NCBI RefSeq assembly: GCF_000380105.1
Contig: NZ_KB904449.1
Location: forward strand, 44,377 to 108,376
Direction of reading: 5' to 3'
DNA length: 64,000 nt
DNA from: Streptococcus orisratti DSM 15617
GTDB lineage: Bacteria > Bacillota > Bacilli > Lactobacillales > Streptococcaceae
Translations under genes and position numbers: made by a program
Part shown: piece by piece, positions 31,206-41,316 of the stretch
Layout of the letters: each line of letters starts with the position of its first letter
How positions within the stretch are numbered: position 1 is the stretch's first letter
Notes under the pieces: generated by a model
Told to the model about the DNA's origin: nothing
The model's input: the letters and a program-made list of their open reading frames with translations, nothing else
Database searches by the model: none

Positions 31206-31229
31206 AAAAAGCCTTCTGAGAGGCCTTTA
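31206..31229 (-). terminator. Terminator of rpmB
   Basis: Minus-strand hairpin of AAAGGCC and GGCTTT (one bulge) with a seven-T tail, just after the rpmB stop. Confidence 0.7.
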
Positions 31230-31233
31230 GTTT

Positions 31234-31422
31234 TTATACGCGTTCTACTTTACCAGATTTAAGCGCACGAGCTGATGCCCAAACTTTTTTAGGTTTACCA
31301 TCAATAAGAACAGTTACTTTTTGAAGATTTGGTTTAACTGTACGTTTTGTTTGGTTCATCGCGTGTGAACGATTGTTTCCTGATACAGTTTTACGACCTG
31401 TAAAATAACAAACTTTAGCCAT
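31234..31422 (-). CDS. rpmB: 50S ribosomal protein L28
   Basis: A 62-residue L28 ([20 protein letters not shown]...; ends SGKVERV). The length and start match the family; longer in-frame readings to 31521 would pass upstream of the promoter and lack family similarity. AGGAGGA lies ahead of the ATG. The first Cys of the zinc-ribbon type L28 is present (Cys5) but not the other three, so this is the zinc-independent form. Confidence 0.96.
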   Translation of the reverse strand: MAKVCYFTGRKTVSGNNRSHAMNQTKRTVKPNLQKVTVLIDGKPKKVWASARALKSGKVERV

Positions 31423-31478
31423 GATTATCTGTGTCCTCCTGCTTAGAATTAAGGGTGTATCACACCGCATACCATAAA

Positions 31479-31507
31479 ATTTTAACACATTCCACTCGAA
31501 TAAGCAA
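31479..31507 (-). promoter_or_regulatory. Promoter of rpmB
   Basis: TTGCTT (31502-31507), 17-base spacer, extended TAAAAT (31479-31484, preceded by TGT), minus strand. Confidence 0.7.
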
Positions 31508-31595
31508 GCTAAATTTTTCAATAAAATCAGATAACTTTACCTTTTCAGCATCCTGTCAACTTTATTTTCGCATAGTGTCATATTTGAAAGACACT

Positions 31596-31625
31596 AAAAA
31601 ACTGAACCCTTGGCATGGTTCAGTT
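31596..31625 (-). terminator. Terminator of the tRNA-Leu gene
   Basis: Perfect 9-bp stem AACTGAACC / GGTTCAGTT (minus strand) with an 8-base loop and a T-tail, directly after the tRNA. Confidence 0.9.
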
Positions 31626-31629
31626 AATC

Positions 31630-31715
31630 TGCGGAGAGTGGGACTTGAACCCACACGGCCTAAAGCGGCCACAGGATCCTTAGTCCTGCGCGTCTGCCAA
31701 TTCCGCCATCCCCGC
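31630..31715 (-). tRNA. tRNA-Leu (anticodon AAG)
   Basis: An 86-base minus-strand tRNA with a 7-bp acceptor stem GCGGGGA/TCTCCGC (one G-U pair), anticodon stem CAGGA/TCCTG around loop CTAAGGA (anticodon AAG), a long variable arm typical of leucine tRNAs and a T-loop GGTTCAAGTCC. The 3' CCA is not encoded. It reads CUU/CUN leucine codons. A terminator follows directly. Confidence 0.93.
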
Positions 31716-31767
31716 TGTTCCTTAACAACATGAACTATTATATCAAGTCATAGGAACTCTGTCAACA

Positions 31768-32697
31768 TTATTTTTCAGTTTTTTTCAAAAAGGCTGAAAT
31801 CTTTTCCTTATATGTTTTCGGATCGGTTTCAAACGATTTTGCATGTTTAGCATTTTTTACTAGATAAAGTTCTCTCTCTCCTTGGGTAGCTTTGTAATTA
31901 TCATAAACCATAGAGGTCGGAACAAAATCATCTGCATCACCATGAATAAAGAGAACCGGTAGCTGATTTTTTTGAAGTTGCTTAACACTACTAGCTTGTC
32001 CGTAAGAGAAGCCTGCACGAAGTTTTGAAATTGCTGAAACTTCATACAAGATTGGAAAGGCTGGTAGCTTGTACATTTCTTTAGCCTGATACTTAAGTTC
32101 TTCCCAAACACTACTATAGCCACAATCTTCAATAATATTAACAACTTGTTTAGGAAGGTTATCCTCACCACTTGCCATCATAACCGTCGCAGCCCCCATT
32201 GACAGACCAAAAAGAGTTATTTGGCTTGAAGGATTTCTCTCAACCAGTAGCTCCGCCCATTTGATGACATTGAGACGATCATTCCAACCATATCCGATAA
32301 TGCGACCACCACTGTCCCCGTGGGCCATATTGTCAGGGACAAGGACATTGTAACCTAAATCATGAAACAGCCACGCATAAGGACTCATATCCTCCTTATC
32401 ACTTGTAAAGCCATGAACAACTATAACCGTTTTCCCCGTCTTTTCTTTAGCTGGAACATACCAGGCATCTTGTTTAACACCTTGGTTTGTCATCCAGAGA
32501 GTTTCCTTATCCAATTGCTTAAATTGTTGCTCGTACTCATAGAGGGGGTTATCTTTCTTTCGAGCAGAATTATTGATAAATGATTTTTCTTCACGAATTT
32601 GAGCGACATGGAAAAAATAAAAGCTAGCGCCAACTGAAAGTAGAAGTACAATTAAAAACAAATGGGTAAATAACTTTGATAATCTTATTTTTTTCAT
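31768..32697 (-). CDS. Membrane-anchored alpha/beta hydrolase
   Basis: A 309-residue hydrolase with an N-terminal membrane segment (about residues 10-30) and an extracellular alpha/beta domain. The nucleophile serine lies in LFGLSMGAAT (about residue 168), the oxyanion region in VHGFTSDKED, the acid in HGDADDFVP and the histidine in KNAKHAKSF. Such streptococcal proteins are annotated only as alpha/beta hydrolases; substrate unknown. It stands alone, downstream of pyrG's terminator. Confidence 0.85.
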   Translation of the reverse strand: MKKIRLSKLFTHLFLIVLLLSVGASFYFFHVAQIREEKSFINNSARKKDNPLYEYEQQFKQLDKETLWMTNQGVKQDAWYVPAKEKTGKTVIVVHGFTSDKEDMSPYAWLFHDLGYNVLVPDNMAHGDSGGRIIGYGWNDRLNVIKWAELLVERNPSSQITLFGLSMGAATVMMASGEDNLPKQVVNIIEDCGYSSVWEELKYQAKEMYKLPAFPILYEVSAISKLRAGFSYGQASSVKQLQKNQLPVLFIHGDADDFVPTSMVYDNYKATQGERELYLVKNAKHAKSFETDPKTYKEKISAFLKKTEK

Positions 32698-32891
32698 ATC
32701 AGTATTTTACAAGAAAATAAGAAAAAAAGAAACAGCAAAATTTCGCGAGAAATATCAAGAAAACGTAAAGATGTAATAAACGATGCCCTTATCTTTTATT
32801 TACTGGCAAGCAAGTAGAATTGATAGTAGCTACAAGAGGTGGTGTCATTTCCTGTTATGATATCATATTCATGTTATTTGAGAATACCAAT

Positions 32892-32990
32892 TTATAGCCC
32901 TTCGGTTTGCTTTTAGTACTAAATCCACCAATCTGGGTGAGACTGACGGATCTTGGAAATGAAGCAATTCTCATGCCTCTGACCATAGTA
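32892..32990 (+). repeat. Decayed fragment of MITE-like family 1
   Basis: GGTTTGCTTTTAGTACTA here is almost identical to the end region of the repeat at 19629-19645, preceded by TATAG as in the repeat end. Further on, TTGGAAATGAAGCAATTC resembles TTGGAAATAAG...GAAGCAAGTC of the repeat with a short deletion. The rest has diverged. Confidence 0.4.
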
Positions 32991-33021
32991 AAAGAGAGGA
33001 CCAACTCAATCAGATCCTCTC
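32988..33021 (-). terminator. Terminator of pyrG
   Basis: Minus-strand stem GAGAGGA / TCCTCTC (33015-33021 and 32994-33000) with a 14-base loop and a TTTTAC tail. Confidence 0.75.
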
Positions 33022-33071
33022 TCATACTTAGTTGTAAATTATTTACTATCCCTGAAAACTGAGGGTAGCTC

Positions 33072-34676
33072 TTATTTAGCATTTTCAACCGCAGCAGTTA
33101 CAAAAGCAGTATAAAGTTCTTCAGGTCGATTTGGGCGGCTTTGAAGTTCTGGGTGATATTGGGCAGCTACAAAGAATTTTTTATCTGGTAATTCGACTAC
33201 TTCCATAAGACGATTGTCTGGTGATACTCCTGAAAACACAAAGCCTGCAGCTTCAAATTGCTCACGGAATGATGTATTAAACTCATAACGGTGACGATGA
33301 CGGCGTTGTACCACTTCCTGATTATTGTATGCTGCTGCCGCTTTTGAACCTGCTTTTAATTTACATGGGTAAAGTCCCAAACGAAGCGTTCCACCCATAT
33401 CTTCGATATCAATCTGATCACGCATAATATCAATGATTGGGTATTTTGTCTCTGGATCAAGTTCAGCCGAATTAGCACCTTCCAAATGAAGCACATGACG
33501 GGCAAATTCAACACATGTCAACTGCATTCCTAGGCAGACTCCTAGCATAGGAACATCATTTTCACGGGCGTAACGAATGGCTTGAATCTTGCCTTCAGTA
33601 CCGCGCTGACCAAAACCACCTGGTACAATAATACCATCTGCATCCCCCAGAAGTTGAGCAACATTTTCAGCGGTAACATCATTTGCATTGACCCAATTCA
33701 AATCAATGGCTGAATCATTAACATAGCCAGAATGTTTAAGGGCTTCAACGACCGATAAATAAGCATCTGGTAACTCAACATATTTCCCAACCAAGGCAAT
33801 CTTGGTGGTTTTCTTGAGGTTAAGAACCTTGTCAACCATTGCTGTCCATTCTGTCATGTCAGCTTTTGGAGTGTCCAACTTCAGATGATCGCAGACAATT
33901 TGATCCATACCTTGAGCCTGCATATTGAGTGGTACTTGATAAATATGTTCGACATCCATAGACTCAATAACAGCTTCTGGTGCAACATCACAAAATTGAG
34001 CTAATTTATTTTTAATACCTTGCTCAACTGGTTGTTCTGTACGAATAACCAACATATTGGGTTGAATTCCCAAACCGCGCAATTCTTTCACCGAGTGTTG
34101 AGTGGGTTTAGTTTTCATTTCACCTGCAGCTTTAAGATATGGCAAAAGTGTGGTATGGATATACATAACGTTGTCAGCACCCACATCTGCTTTCATTTGA
34201 CGAAGTGCTTCCAAGAAAGGAAGGCTTTCGATATCACCAACGGTTCCACCAACCTCAGTAATAATAACATCTGAATCGGTTGTGCGCGCAGCACGTTTAA
34301 TCTTATCTTTCAATGCATCTGTGATATGAGGAATTACCTGAACGGTTGCCCCAAGGTATTCCCCTTTACGTTCCTTACGAAGAACTTCGCTGTAAATTTT
34401 ACCAGTCGTCACGTTTGAATATTTGTTTAAGTTAATATCAATGAAACGTTCATAGTGGCCAAGGTCAAGGTCAGTTTCAGCACCGTCGTCTGTAACATAA
34501 ACTTCACCGTGTTGGTAAGGGCTCATTGTTCCTGGATCAATATTGATGTAGGGATCAAATTTTTGAATAGTCACCTTAAGTCCACGATTTTTCAAAAGAC
34601 GACCAAGGCTAGCTGCCACAATCCCTTTACCAATAGATGAAACAACTCCGCCTGTAACAAAAATATACTTTGTCAT
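33072..34676 (-). CDS. pyrG: CTP synthase
   Basis: A 534-residue enzyme making CTP from UTP, ATP and glutamine. The N-terminal synthetase domain begins [17 protein letters not shown]; the C-terminal glutamine amidotransferase has its nucleophile in GVCLGMQ and the His/Glu pair in [13 protein letters not shown] 34676 has AAGGAG eight bases upstream and gives the family N-terminus; the in-frame GTG at 34685 is rejected. The leader carries an attenuator (see 34712-34804). Confidence 0.97.
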   Translation of the reverse strand: MTKYIFVTGGVVSSIGKGIVAASLGRLLKNRGLKVTIQKFDPYINIDPGTMSPYQHGEVYVTDDGAETDLDLGHYERFIDINLNKYSNVTTGKIYSEVLRKERKGEYLGATVQVIPHITDALKDKIKRAARTTDSDVIITEVGGTVGDIESLPFLEALRQMKADVGADNVMYIHTTLLPYLKAAGEMKTKPTQHSVKELRGLGIQPNMLVIRTEQPVEQGIKNKLAQFCDVAPEAVIESMDVEHIYQVPLNMQAQGMDQIVCDHLKLDTPKADMTEWTAMVDKVLNLKKTTKIALVGKYVELPDAYLSVVEALKHSGYVNDSAIDLNWVNANDVTAENVAQLLGDADGIIVPGGFGQRGTEGKIQAIRYARENDVPMLGVCLGMQLTCVEFARHVLHLEGANSAELDPETKYPIIDIMRDQIDIEDMGGTLRLGLYPCKLKAGSKAAAAYNNQEVVQRRHRHRYEFNTSFREQFEAAGFVFSGVSPDNRLMEVVELPDKKFFVAAQYHPELQSRPNRPEELYTAFVTAAVENAK

Positions 34677-34711
34677 TAAATACACTCCTTATAGATATTA
34701 CTAGGAAAAAC

Positions 34712-34804
34712 AAAAAATCTCCCAAATATAGGGAGACTTTTTCATCAGACCTCTAAAAAGAGGTGCCCAAACAATACTATAAACTAAGTTGGGTAATTTG
34801 TCAA
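34712..34804 (-). promoter_or_regulatory. pyrG promoter and CTP-sensing attenuator leader
   Basis: TTGACA (34799-34804), 17-base spacer, TATAGT (34776-34781). Seven bases later the transcript would begin GGGC (G at 34768). About 30 bases further are a terminator hairpin with C/T-rich 5' arm TCTCCC and 3' arm GGGAGA, followed by six T (34712-34736). This matches the B. subtilis/L. lactis pyrG design, in which low CTP causes repeated G addition at the 5' end and the poly(G) pairs with the C/U-rich arm to prevent termination. Confidence 0.82.
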
Positions 34805-34881
34805 TTTGATTTTCAGCTATTTTCTGAAAAATTTGAGCAGTTACTGCATTACTAACGTTCAAATTATTGATTTATTTAGCC

Positions 34882-36834
<1,953 letters not shown>

Positions 36835-36864
36835 AACTTGATAATCATAGTTTCCTTGGCTATA

Positions 36865-36893
36865 AGTATAACAGAAAAAACTAAAAAGGTAAA
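36865..36893 (-). promoter_or_regulatory. Promoter of proS
   Basis: TTTACC (36888-36893), 17-base spacer, extended TATACT (36865-36870, preceded by TGT), minus strand. The -35 lies within the 3' arm of the rseP terminator. Confidence 0.7.
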
Positions 36894-36917
36894 TCTAGCA
36901 AAGCTGGACTTACCTTT
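36882..36917 (-). terminator. Terminator of rseP
   Basis: Minus-strand arms AAAGGTAA and TTACCTTT with a 16-base loop and T-rich tail. The downstream arm doubles as the proS -35. Confidence 0.7.
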
Positions 36918-36941
36918 ACAAAAGAAAGCGGAACAGACAGC

Positions 36942-38204
36942 TTAAAAGAAAACCCTAAGGATGTCGTTCCAAGTGACGGCAATCATCAGAACAACCATAA
37001 TAGCCACACCTACAAGCGTAATGTAAGTCTCTGTTTCTTGTTTCAATGGCTTACGGCGCACCAGTTCAATAAGGTTAATCAAGATCTTGCCACCATCCAA
37101 AACTGGAATTGGAATCAAATTAACAATTCCAAGATTCATTGACAACGTGGCCATCAAAGTCAGTACATCTTCAAAACCATTTTGAGCAGCTTGATTAGAC
37201 ATCTGATACATAGCAACAGGACCACCAAGTTTGTTCAAAGAAAAGCTAGAAATTAAGTTTTTTAGAGCAGAAATAATCAGCGTTGCAGCATGCCAAGCAT
37301 AGCGGAAACCACCCGTCAGCTTATCCCAAAAGCCAGTTTTAAGACCTGGCTTAACTCCGAGGTAAAACTGTCCATTCTGCTTTTTAGGAGCGACTTTCAA
37401 CGATTGCTTCGTGCCATCAGTTTTTTGAATTGCAACCGTAATCTCATCTCCCGTAGAAATGCCAGTTGTCGCTTCTTCAACTGCTTTGGTCAGTTCAGCC
37501 CAATTTGAAACTTTGTGATTGGCAATTGAGAGTACACGGTCACCAGTCTTAGCACCCGCTGCTGCCAAAGCACCATTGGGTACGACCTGAATCTGATTAC
37601 TTGATTCATCAGCAACACCGCCCTGCATAAAGACTAAAAGAATAAAGACCAGAGTTCCAAGAATGAAATTATTCATTGGTCCTGCAAAATTGGTAATCAA
37701 GCGGCCCCAAATAGAAGCATTTTGATATTGAACATCCAAAGGTGCAATGCGAATTTCGGTACCGTCTTCTTCAATGATTGTCGCATCATGATTTACCGAG
37801 TAAGTTTTGGTTTCATCAAGGACAACTCCTGTGATTTCTAATGCATCCTCTAAATCATAGGTCAGAATATTGATTGGCAAGCTAGTCATATCAACCTGCT
37901 TTTGTGATAAATTGATACGAACAACTTGCCCTTCAGCATTTAAGGTCAGGCTAGCAGGCGTCCCTGTCTTAATTTCAGTGGTATCATCACCCCAACCAGC
38001 CATACGAACATAACCTCCGAGCGGAAGGATTCTAATTGTATAAGCAGTGCCTTCTTTGTCAATATGAGAAAAAATCTTCGGCCCCATACCTATAGCAAAC
38101 TCTCTCACAAGAATGCCAGATTTTTTAGCAAAATAGAAATGTCCAAACTCATGGACGAGTACAAGTACTCCAAAAATGATGATAAAAGTTACGATTCCTA
38201 ACAT
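36942..38204 (-). CDS. rseP: Site-2 metalloprotease RseP/Eep
   Basis: A 420-residue intramembrane protease. The zinc motif HEFGH is at residues 18-22 and the second metal motif is in [11 protein letters not shown] near the C-terminus; a PDZ domain lies between (about residues 195-275). In Gram-positive cocci the Eep enzyme releases sex-pheromone and Rgg/ComS-type peptides and cuts anti-sigma factors or signal-peptide remnants. It is the third gene of uppS-cdsA-rseP. Confidence 0.94.
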   Translation of the reverse strand: MLGIVTFIIIFGVLVLVHEFGHFYFAKKSGILVREFAIGMGPKIFSHIDKEGTAYTIRILPLGGYVRMAGWGDDTTEIKTGTPASLTLNAEGQVVRINLSQKQVDMTSLPINILTYDLEDALEITGVVLDETKTYSVNHDATIIEEDGTEIRIAPLDVQYQNASIWGRLITNFAGPMNNFILGTLVFILLVFMQGGVADESSNQIQVVPNGALAAAGAKTGDRVLSIANHKVSNWAELTKAVEEATTGISTGDEITVAIQKTDGTKQSLKVAPKKQNGQFYLGVKPGLKTGFWDKLTGGFRYAWHAATLIISALKNLISSFSLNKLGGPVAMYQMSNQAAQNGFEDVLTLMATLSMNLGIVNLIPIPVLDGGKILINLIELVRRKPLKQETETYITLVGVAIMVVLMIAVTWNDILRVFF

Positions 38205-38274
38205 GCAGTTCCTTTCAGGTAAAGATTATAGACCTTGGTATTCTCCAAAGTCCAAGCAACGTCTGTCAACAGGA

Positions 38275-39066
38275 TTAGAACAAGCCAAACAAATGCATAA
38301 TTGGAAAGACAAAAATCATGCTATCAAAACGATCAAGAATACCGCCGTGCCCTGGGATAAGCTTTCCAGAATCTTTGACACCAAAATAGCGTTTAATGGC
38401 ACTTTCAACTAAATCTCCAAATTGACCAAAAATACTGAATAAAACAATGAGAACTAGCATCACTAGAAACGAATGTGGTGCATAGACGGATTTGTCAAAT
38501 AACATGAATGCAGCTCCCACAAGAACTGCGGCTAAAATACCACCGAGACTACCTTCAATAGTCTTATTTGGCGAAACTTTAGGCAATAACTTATGCTTTC
38601 CAAATTGACGACCAATCATGTAGGCTCCAATATCCGTTGCCCAAACAATAAAGAGGGCCAAAATAACCTTATCTAAGCCATCCATACGTGCAGTAACAAG
38701 ATTGTGAAAACCGATACCAACATAGAAGCTAGCCGCAATAGGATAGGTTGCATCATCAAAAGAATAGGTAGAACTCAAAACCGTTCCTGCCAAAATCAAG
38801 AACACAATTAAACTGTAAACTGAAAGACTGGCATCCACTGGCAAGAAAGATAAATAATTATCAAGAGGAACTGTCAACACAAAGGCAGCGAGCATAGCTA
38901 GAACACCTTCGAAAGAAAAAAATTCCAACCTTTTCATGCGTAGCATTTCAGCCACACCTATCATCGCTAATAAGCCAACAAAAAATTGAAACGGAAGACC
39001 TCCCATTAAAAGAAAAGGAAGGAAAATAGCAAGGGCGATCGCCCCCCAAATCACACGTTGTTGCAT
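38275..39066 (-). CDS. cdsA: Phosphatidate cytidylyltransferase
   Basis: A 263-residue polytopic enzyme making CDP-diacylglycerol from CTP and phosphatidic acid. The family signature is in GKLIPGHGGILDRFDSM near the C-terminus. ATG 39066 has GAGGAG upstream and lies 13 bases after the uppS stop; a longer reading to 39132 would run inside uppS and is rejected. Confidence 0.95.
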   Translation of the reverse strand: MQQRVIWGAIALAIFLPFLLMGGLPFQFFVGLLAMIGVAEMLRMKRLEFFSFEGVLAMLAAFVLTVPLDNYLSFLPVDASLSVYSLIVFLILAGTVLSSTYSFDDATYPIAASFYVGIGFHNLVTARMDGLDKVILALFIVWATDIGAYMIGRQFGKHKLLPKVSPNKTIEGSLGGILAAVLVGAAFMLFDKSVYAPHSFLVMLVLIVLFSIFGQFGDLVESAIKRYFGVKDSGKLIPGHGGILDRFDSMIFVFPIMHLFGLF

Positions 39067-39079
39067 AAAACTCCTCTTT

Positions 39080-39832
39080 CTATACTCCACCAAAACGACG
39101 ATGGCGACGATTGAATTCCCTAATTGCTTCAATTAAGCCATCTTTTTTGAAATCCGGCCATAGAGTTGAAGTGAAATAAAATTCACTATAAGCGGATTGC
39201 CAAGGCAAAAAGTTGCTCAAACGTAACTCTCCACTGGTTCGAATAATAAGCTCTGGGTCACGATACAAGTAAGGCAAACTCTGTGTCATTAAATAATTGG
39301 CAATTAAATCTTCAGTGATATCACCAGGATTTAATTTTGCATCTAAGACATCTTTTGCAATTTCTTTGACAGCATTAGTGATTTCTGCTCGCCCACCATA
39401 ATTCAGTGCAAAATTTAAAATAAGACCAGAATTATGTTTGGTTTTCTCCCGCGCACGTTCCATAGCGTCAAAAGTCTCCTCTGGCAACCGGCTAGTATCT
39501 CCAATTACCTGCACGCGTACATTGTTCTTGTGAAGTTCGGGAACGTATTTATCGAAAAATTCAACAGGTAAATTCATGATAAATTTTACCTCATCTTGTG
39601 GGCGTGACCAGTTTTCTGTTGAAAAAGCATAAACGGTCAATACTTTGACTCCTAAATCAGAAGCTGCAATGGTCACATCTTGTAAGGCATCCATTCCAGC
39701 CTTATGTCCCATCACACGTGGCTGTAAACGCTTCTTAGCCCACCGACCGTTGCCATCCATAATAATTCCTATGTGATTTGGAATTTTATCCAAAGTCACA
39801 GGCTGCTCTGTTTTCTTAAATAATTTCAGCAT
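39080..39832 (-). CDS. uppS: Undecaprenyl diphosphate synthase (cis-prenyltransferase)
   Basis: A 250-residue soluble enzyme that adds isoprene units to make C55-PP, the lipid carrier for peptidoglycan. The catalytic Asp lies in [13 protein letters not shown]; the C-terminal conserved block reads [19 protein letters not shown]. It is the first gene of uppS-cdsA-rseP. The same lipid is used by UppP and the GlcNAc-1-P transferase elsewhere in the window. Confidence 0.96.
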   Translation of the reverse strand: MLKLFKKTEQPVTLDKIPNHIGIIMDGNGRWAKKRLQPRVMGHKAGMDALQDVTIAASDLGVKVLTVYAFSTENWSRPQDEVKFIMNLPVEFFDKYVPELHKNNVRVQVIGDTSRLPEETFDAMERAREKTKHNSGLILNFALNYGGRAEITNAVKEIAKDVLDAKLNPGDITEDLIANYLMTQSLPYLYRDPELIIRTSGELRLSNFLPWQSAYSEFYFTSTLWPDFKKDGLIEAIREFNRRHRRFGGV

Positions 39833-40098
39833 ATAAATCCTTAAATCGTTACTATTCTCCTTATTTTACCATATTTTAGTAACAAATAAAATAATAGCCA
39901 GCCACATTAGAAATATTTCTTAAACAAAGGGGAAGAGCAATACTCAACCTGGTATTCATACCAAATTCAGACATTGTTGCTCTAATCTTCAATGAGTATG
40001 GTTTATCTTACTCATTAAGACCAAGACTAAGACAAAAAACTTTTTTATTTTTAAGTCAAGAATTTTATTCAATGTAAACTGCTGTCAATCCTATTCTA

Positions 40099-40202
40099 AT
40101 ACTCAATGAAAATCAAAAGTAGCCTAGGAAACGAAGCCGACGATAGAACTTGAGTTCATCAAGGCAAGTTGACAACGGATAATTTTGATTTTCGAAGAGT
40201 AT
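40099..40202 (+). repeat. BOX-like element
   Basis: A 104-base element whose ends ATACTCAATGAAAATCAAAA and TTTTGATTTTCGAAGAGTAT are near-perfect inverted repeats and match the ends of pneumococcal BOX elements as I know them. The inner AAGGCAAGTTGAC resembles the boxA/boxC core. It is short, as expected for a copy without boxB units. Confidence 0.7.
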
Positions 40203-40237
40203 AACCTTAAAAATCACATCATTTGTCTCTACGGTAA

Positions 40238-40269
40238 CAAAAAAAGCTAGATGTTAAACATCCAACCTT
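40238..40269 (-). terminator. Terminator of yajC
   Basis: An 11-bp minus-strand stem including G-U pairs, loop TTTAA, and a seven-T tail, 15 bases after the yajC stop. Confidence 0.75.
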
Positions 40270-40284
40270 CATCGTGTCGTTGAG

Positions 40285-40629
40285 TTAGTCTTCTTCAATA
40301 GCAGTATCGCCTGCATCATCTGCTTCAACAGCGGCTTCTGTGTCAGCTTCTTCAGTTGGTGCTGGGACAGCTTGAGCGGCTTTGTTAACAACAGTCTTAA
40401 TAGCTGATAACTCAAAGGTCAAATAAACGCCATCAACATCTAGGACGATTTTTTTAGCATCTGTGTCAACCTCATCAACAAGAGCATACATTCCACCAAT
40501 AGTGATAACTTCATCACCTTTCTGGATGGCATTCAATTGATTTTGACGGCTTTCCGCTTGTTTTTTTTGTTGGCGTTGCATGAAAAAGATCATCCCAACC
40601 ATCACGACAAGCATAATAATCATTGGCAT
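40285..40629 (-). CDS. yajC: Preprotein translocase subunit YajC
   Basis: A 114-residue protein: one N-terminal membrane span (PMIIMLVVMVGMIFFMQRQQKKQ), the conserved NQLNAIQKGDEVITIGGMYALV region, and an acidic Ala/Glu/Asp-rich tail (about residues 93-114). YajC associates with the Sec/YidC machinery. GGAGGA precedes the start. It stands alone. Confidence 0.93.
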   Translation of the reverse strand: MPMIIMLVVMVGMIFFMQRQQKKQAESRQNQLNAIQKGDEVITIGGMYALVDEVDTDAKKIVLDVDGVYLTFELSAIKTVVNKAAQAVPAPTEEADTEAAVEADDAGDTAIEED

Positions 40630-40737
40630 AGATAGGTTCCTCCAAATTTTAAAGTCAAGACTTACTATACCAAAAATTCAATGACAGGGCAAGGAAAGAC
40701 CATCAAAATTAGCCTCCCTGTACAAGCTTTTGGCTTT

Positions 40738-41079
40738 TTAAGAAATAAAGTCTATAATGTCTTCTTCTGCAAGAGAGGAGTCACACACAACTTTAGCTGT
40801 GCCATTTTCAGCCACAAAAAGACCTGGAACGGTCGCGATACCATATCGACGACGAAAAGCTTGAATCTCTTCTATTTGCACTAAATCTTCGCTGTTAATA
40901 TAGGCAACTTTAGCGCCTGTCGTCTGCGCAACGTTGGCTAATTTTGGGGCAAAGCGTTGGCAATAAGGGCAGCTTGGACGGCCAATGAAGAGGATAAACT
41001 TGTTGCCTGCTTCAATTCGCTCACGCGCTGCGGCTACCGTGATTGGTTCAAAAGCACTAACGGCTTGTTCAAATGTCAT
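40738..41079 (-). CDS. Thioredoxin-family protein (PedC/BrcD-like)
   Basis: A 113-residue thioredoxin-fold protein with the redox motif CPYC in GRPSCPYCQRF (about residues 36-39) and the cis-Pro in ATVPGLF. It has no signal peptide, so it is cytoplasmic. The sequence type matches the so-called bacteriocin transport accessory proteins found across lactic acid bacteria, but no bacteriocin gene is near, so a general thiol role is as likely. A sulfur-uptake operon lies divergently upstream. Confidence 0.82.
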   Translation of the reverse strand: MTFEQAVSAFEPITVAAARERIEAGNKFILFIGRPSCPYCQRFAPKLANVAQTTGAKVAYINSEDLVQIEEIQAFRRRYGIATVPGLFVAENGTAKVVCDSSLAEEDIIDFIS

Positions 41080-41172
41080 ATTTCACACCTCGTTTTTAAT
41101 GATAGCCCTATCATACACGATTTTCATTCAAAGCTCAATTTTTTGCTATGCTCTGCTCAATAAGCCAAGGAT

Positions 41173-41238
41173 GCTATAATCTTAATTTTATAGCTACTGC
41201 ACCTGAATAAATTCTAAGCTATAACTCTTTTTTATAGC
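41173..41238 (+). promoter_or_regulatory. Two near-identical palindromes upstream of the sulfur transporter operon
   Basis: GCTATAA-8-TTATAGC at 41173-41194 and GCTATAA-7-TTATAGC at 41218-41238, centres about 44 bases apart. They lie between the thioredoxin-like gene and the transporter, so they may be operators for one or both. The regulator is unknown. Confidence 0.5.
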
Positions 41239-41316
41239 CATCCATAAAAAATCAAGATTATGCAAACGTTTCATTTTTTGATAAGCTAGATAGCAATCAA
41301 GCAAAAGGAGGTTTCT

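Larger units (their letters stand above)
32698..33071. other. Intergenic region between pyrG and the hydrolase gene
   Basis: Holds the pyrG terminator (32988-33021), a decayed end of the family 1 repeat (about 32892-32990), and presumably the hydrolase promoter near 32700-32800. I see no gene. Confidence 0.55.
39833..40284. other. yajC-uppS intergenic region with BOX-like element
   Basis: Contains a BOX-like repeat (40099-40202), an inverted repeat AATGAGTA/TACTCATT near 39992-40017, a second possible BOX-like end pair at about 39941-40000, and the yajC terminator. I see no gene. Confidence 0.55.

Noticed and set aside
31423..31521. Longer rpmB reading
   Set aside because: L28 is 62 residues with the N-terminus MAKVCYFTG; the extension crosses the promoter.
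39941..40017. Second BOX element beside the one at 40099
   Set aside because: Only the outer ATACTCA-like ends agree; the interior and length do not.
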